In this document: positions 63,435 through 64,000 of the stretch, piece by piece | Numbering within the stretch: the first letter of the stretch is position 1 | Layout of the letters: every line of letters starts with the position of its first letter | NCBI GenBank assembly: GCA_022606425.2 | Contig: JAHDVF020000875.1 | Span: forward strand, 124,001-188,000 | DNA from: Lepidostoma basale | Taxonomy: Eukaryota > Arthropoda > Insecta > Trichoptera > Lepidostomatidae | Length of the DNA stretch: 64,000 nucleotides | Direction of reading: 5' to 3' | The notes under the pieces: generated by a model | The model's input: the letters and a program-made list of their open reading frames with translations, nothing else | Told to the model about the DNA's origin: nothing | Databases searched by the model: none | Program-made: the position numbers and the translations under genes

Positions 63435-63690
63435 TTTAGTTTAGGTCATATGACCTAATTGTGAGGGTGAGCTGTCCTGGTAAGATGATGTCCAGTTATC
63501 TCTCCATATCTTTGGCGGCCTTCCTGGTAATCTCTTGCTGCTTGTGTTTTCATCTTTAACAATTTTCGCAATTCTTGTATTCTTCATGCGGTCTACGTGG
63601 TCTCTCCAAAAGCGCCTTCTGCTTCTTCCCCATCTCACTATGTACTCAATACCACAGACTGACACTGTTGTTGACAATATTTAACACCCA
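63435..63690 (-). mobile_element. LINE-E 3' end
   Basis: Minus strand: 'IEYIVRWGRSRRRFWRDHVD', 'RMKNTRIAKIVKDENTSSKR', 'LPGRPPKIWRDNWTSS'. Parallels 'MVRWGRQRRQYW' at 20729-20923. Confidence 0.8.
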
Positions 63691-64000
63691 ACAATCTTCG
63701 AGGGCCACTGACACGACGAAGTAGAAGATTATTGATCCACCCGTAATACTCACAATCTTTGTAATCTTTGCCATCTTGCAATGAGTATGCACCGATATCC
63801 GGAGTTGCGGACCCCTCGTATCTGGCCATATGGTAAAATATGCATCGCGAGAATAATTTTCTTGACTTGTTGGTATTTACCTCAAGTTTTTCGCATAATT
63901 CTTGGCGTTGTTTATCGCGAATCCGACCTTGTTTTCGTGTGTAGGATTTCAAATGTGTGTTTAACAACACGATACGTTCTACCAAACACTTTTATCTCTG
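63691..64000 (-). CDS. Unrecognised open frame at right edge
   Basis: A minus-strand frame of about 100 codons opens after a stop at 63992 and reads into the LINE-E fragment. It begins at a TTG, so no true start is seen. It encodes 'GRIRDKQRQELCEKLEVNTN' and 'YEGSATPDIGAYSLQDGKDY'. It may be a LINE or transposon relic or an exon piece; no motif settles it. Confidence 0.2.

Noticed and set aside
1..64000. Bacterial-type systems (operons, CRISPR, prophage, integrons)
   Set aside because: Introns, LINEs, SINEs and base composition show an animal genome; nothing prokaryotic is seen.

Overview
The window is a gene-poor, AT-rich, repeat-dense stretch of an insect genome. Lepidoptera is my best guess, from the style of the LINE and hairpin repeats; this is inference, not proof. 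There are no operons, rRNA genes, standalone tRNA genes or CRISPR arrays.

Only the left edge carries a host gene I can support. It lies on the minus strand and has three coding exons: 5722-5775, 4481-4739 and 3245 running off the left edge. The exons join in phase with GT/AG borders. The protein begins with a smoothelin-type N-terminal domain and continues into a very long, low-complexity Ser/Pro/Thr/Arg region containing a 50-residue tandem repeat. Its C-terminus lies outside the window. A 58-codon ORF at 6915-7091 (+) is only a candidate exon. The rest of the window looks like intron, upstream or intergenic sequence filled with mobile elements.

Local labels used in the entries. LINE-A: the commonest non-LTR family, RTE-like, ending in a GTTA-repeat tail. 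LINE-B to LINE-G: other fragments with the same kind of post-RT C-terminus (a 'LRWxGHVxR' motif). Jockey: a near-complete Jockey/CR1-type LINE at 27520-31249 plus three C-terminal fragments. SINE-1 and SINE-2: tRNA-related SINEs. SINE-3: a short element of about 155 bp that shares the LINE-A 3' end. Pal-1 to Pal-6: palindromic (inverted-repeat) elements. Rep-D: a repeat with a unit of about 450-470 bp in tandem or inverted pieces, starting 'ATCTCAATAGAGACGAAG'. Rep-E: a short poly(A)-tailed repeat. Two short hAT-like DNA elements are also present.

Layout: 1-5.8 kb smoothelin-like gene with repeat-filled introns; 6-27 kb scattered LINE, SINE and Pal copies; 27-31.3 kb Jockey inserted into a LINE-E copy; 31.3-64 kb more of the same, with many nested insertions that can be ordered by their target-site duplications.

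The most unusual signal is in the Pal elements. Pal-2 to Pal-6 carry, in each arm, a pattern very like a hammerhead ribozyme: stem I, CUGANGA, stem II, GAAA, a self-complementary hexamer as stem III (ACATGT, ACTAGT or ACCGGT), then a cleavable base and the other side of stem I. Stem sequences differ between families while pairing is kept in several of them. Other notable points are SINE-3 with 10-16 bp duplications and a LINE-A tail, Rep-D copies with different ends but 11-12 bp duplications, and a Rep-D copy 13 bp from a splice donor.
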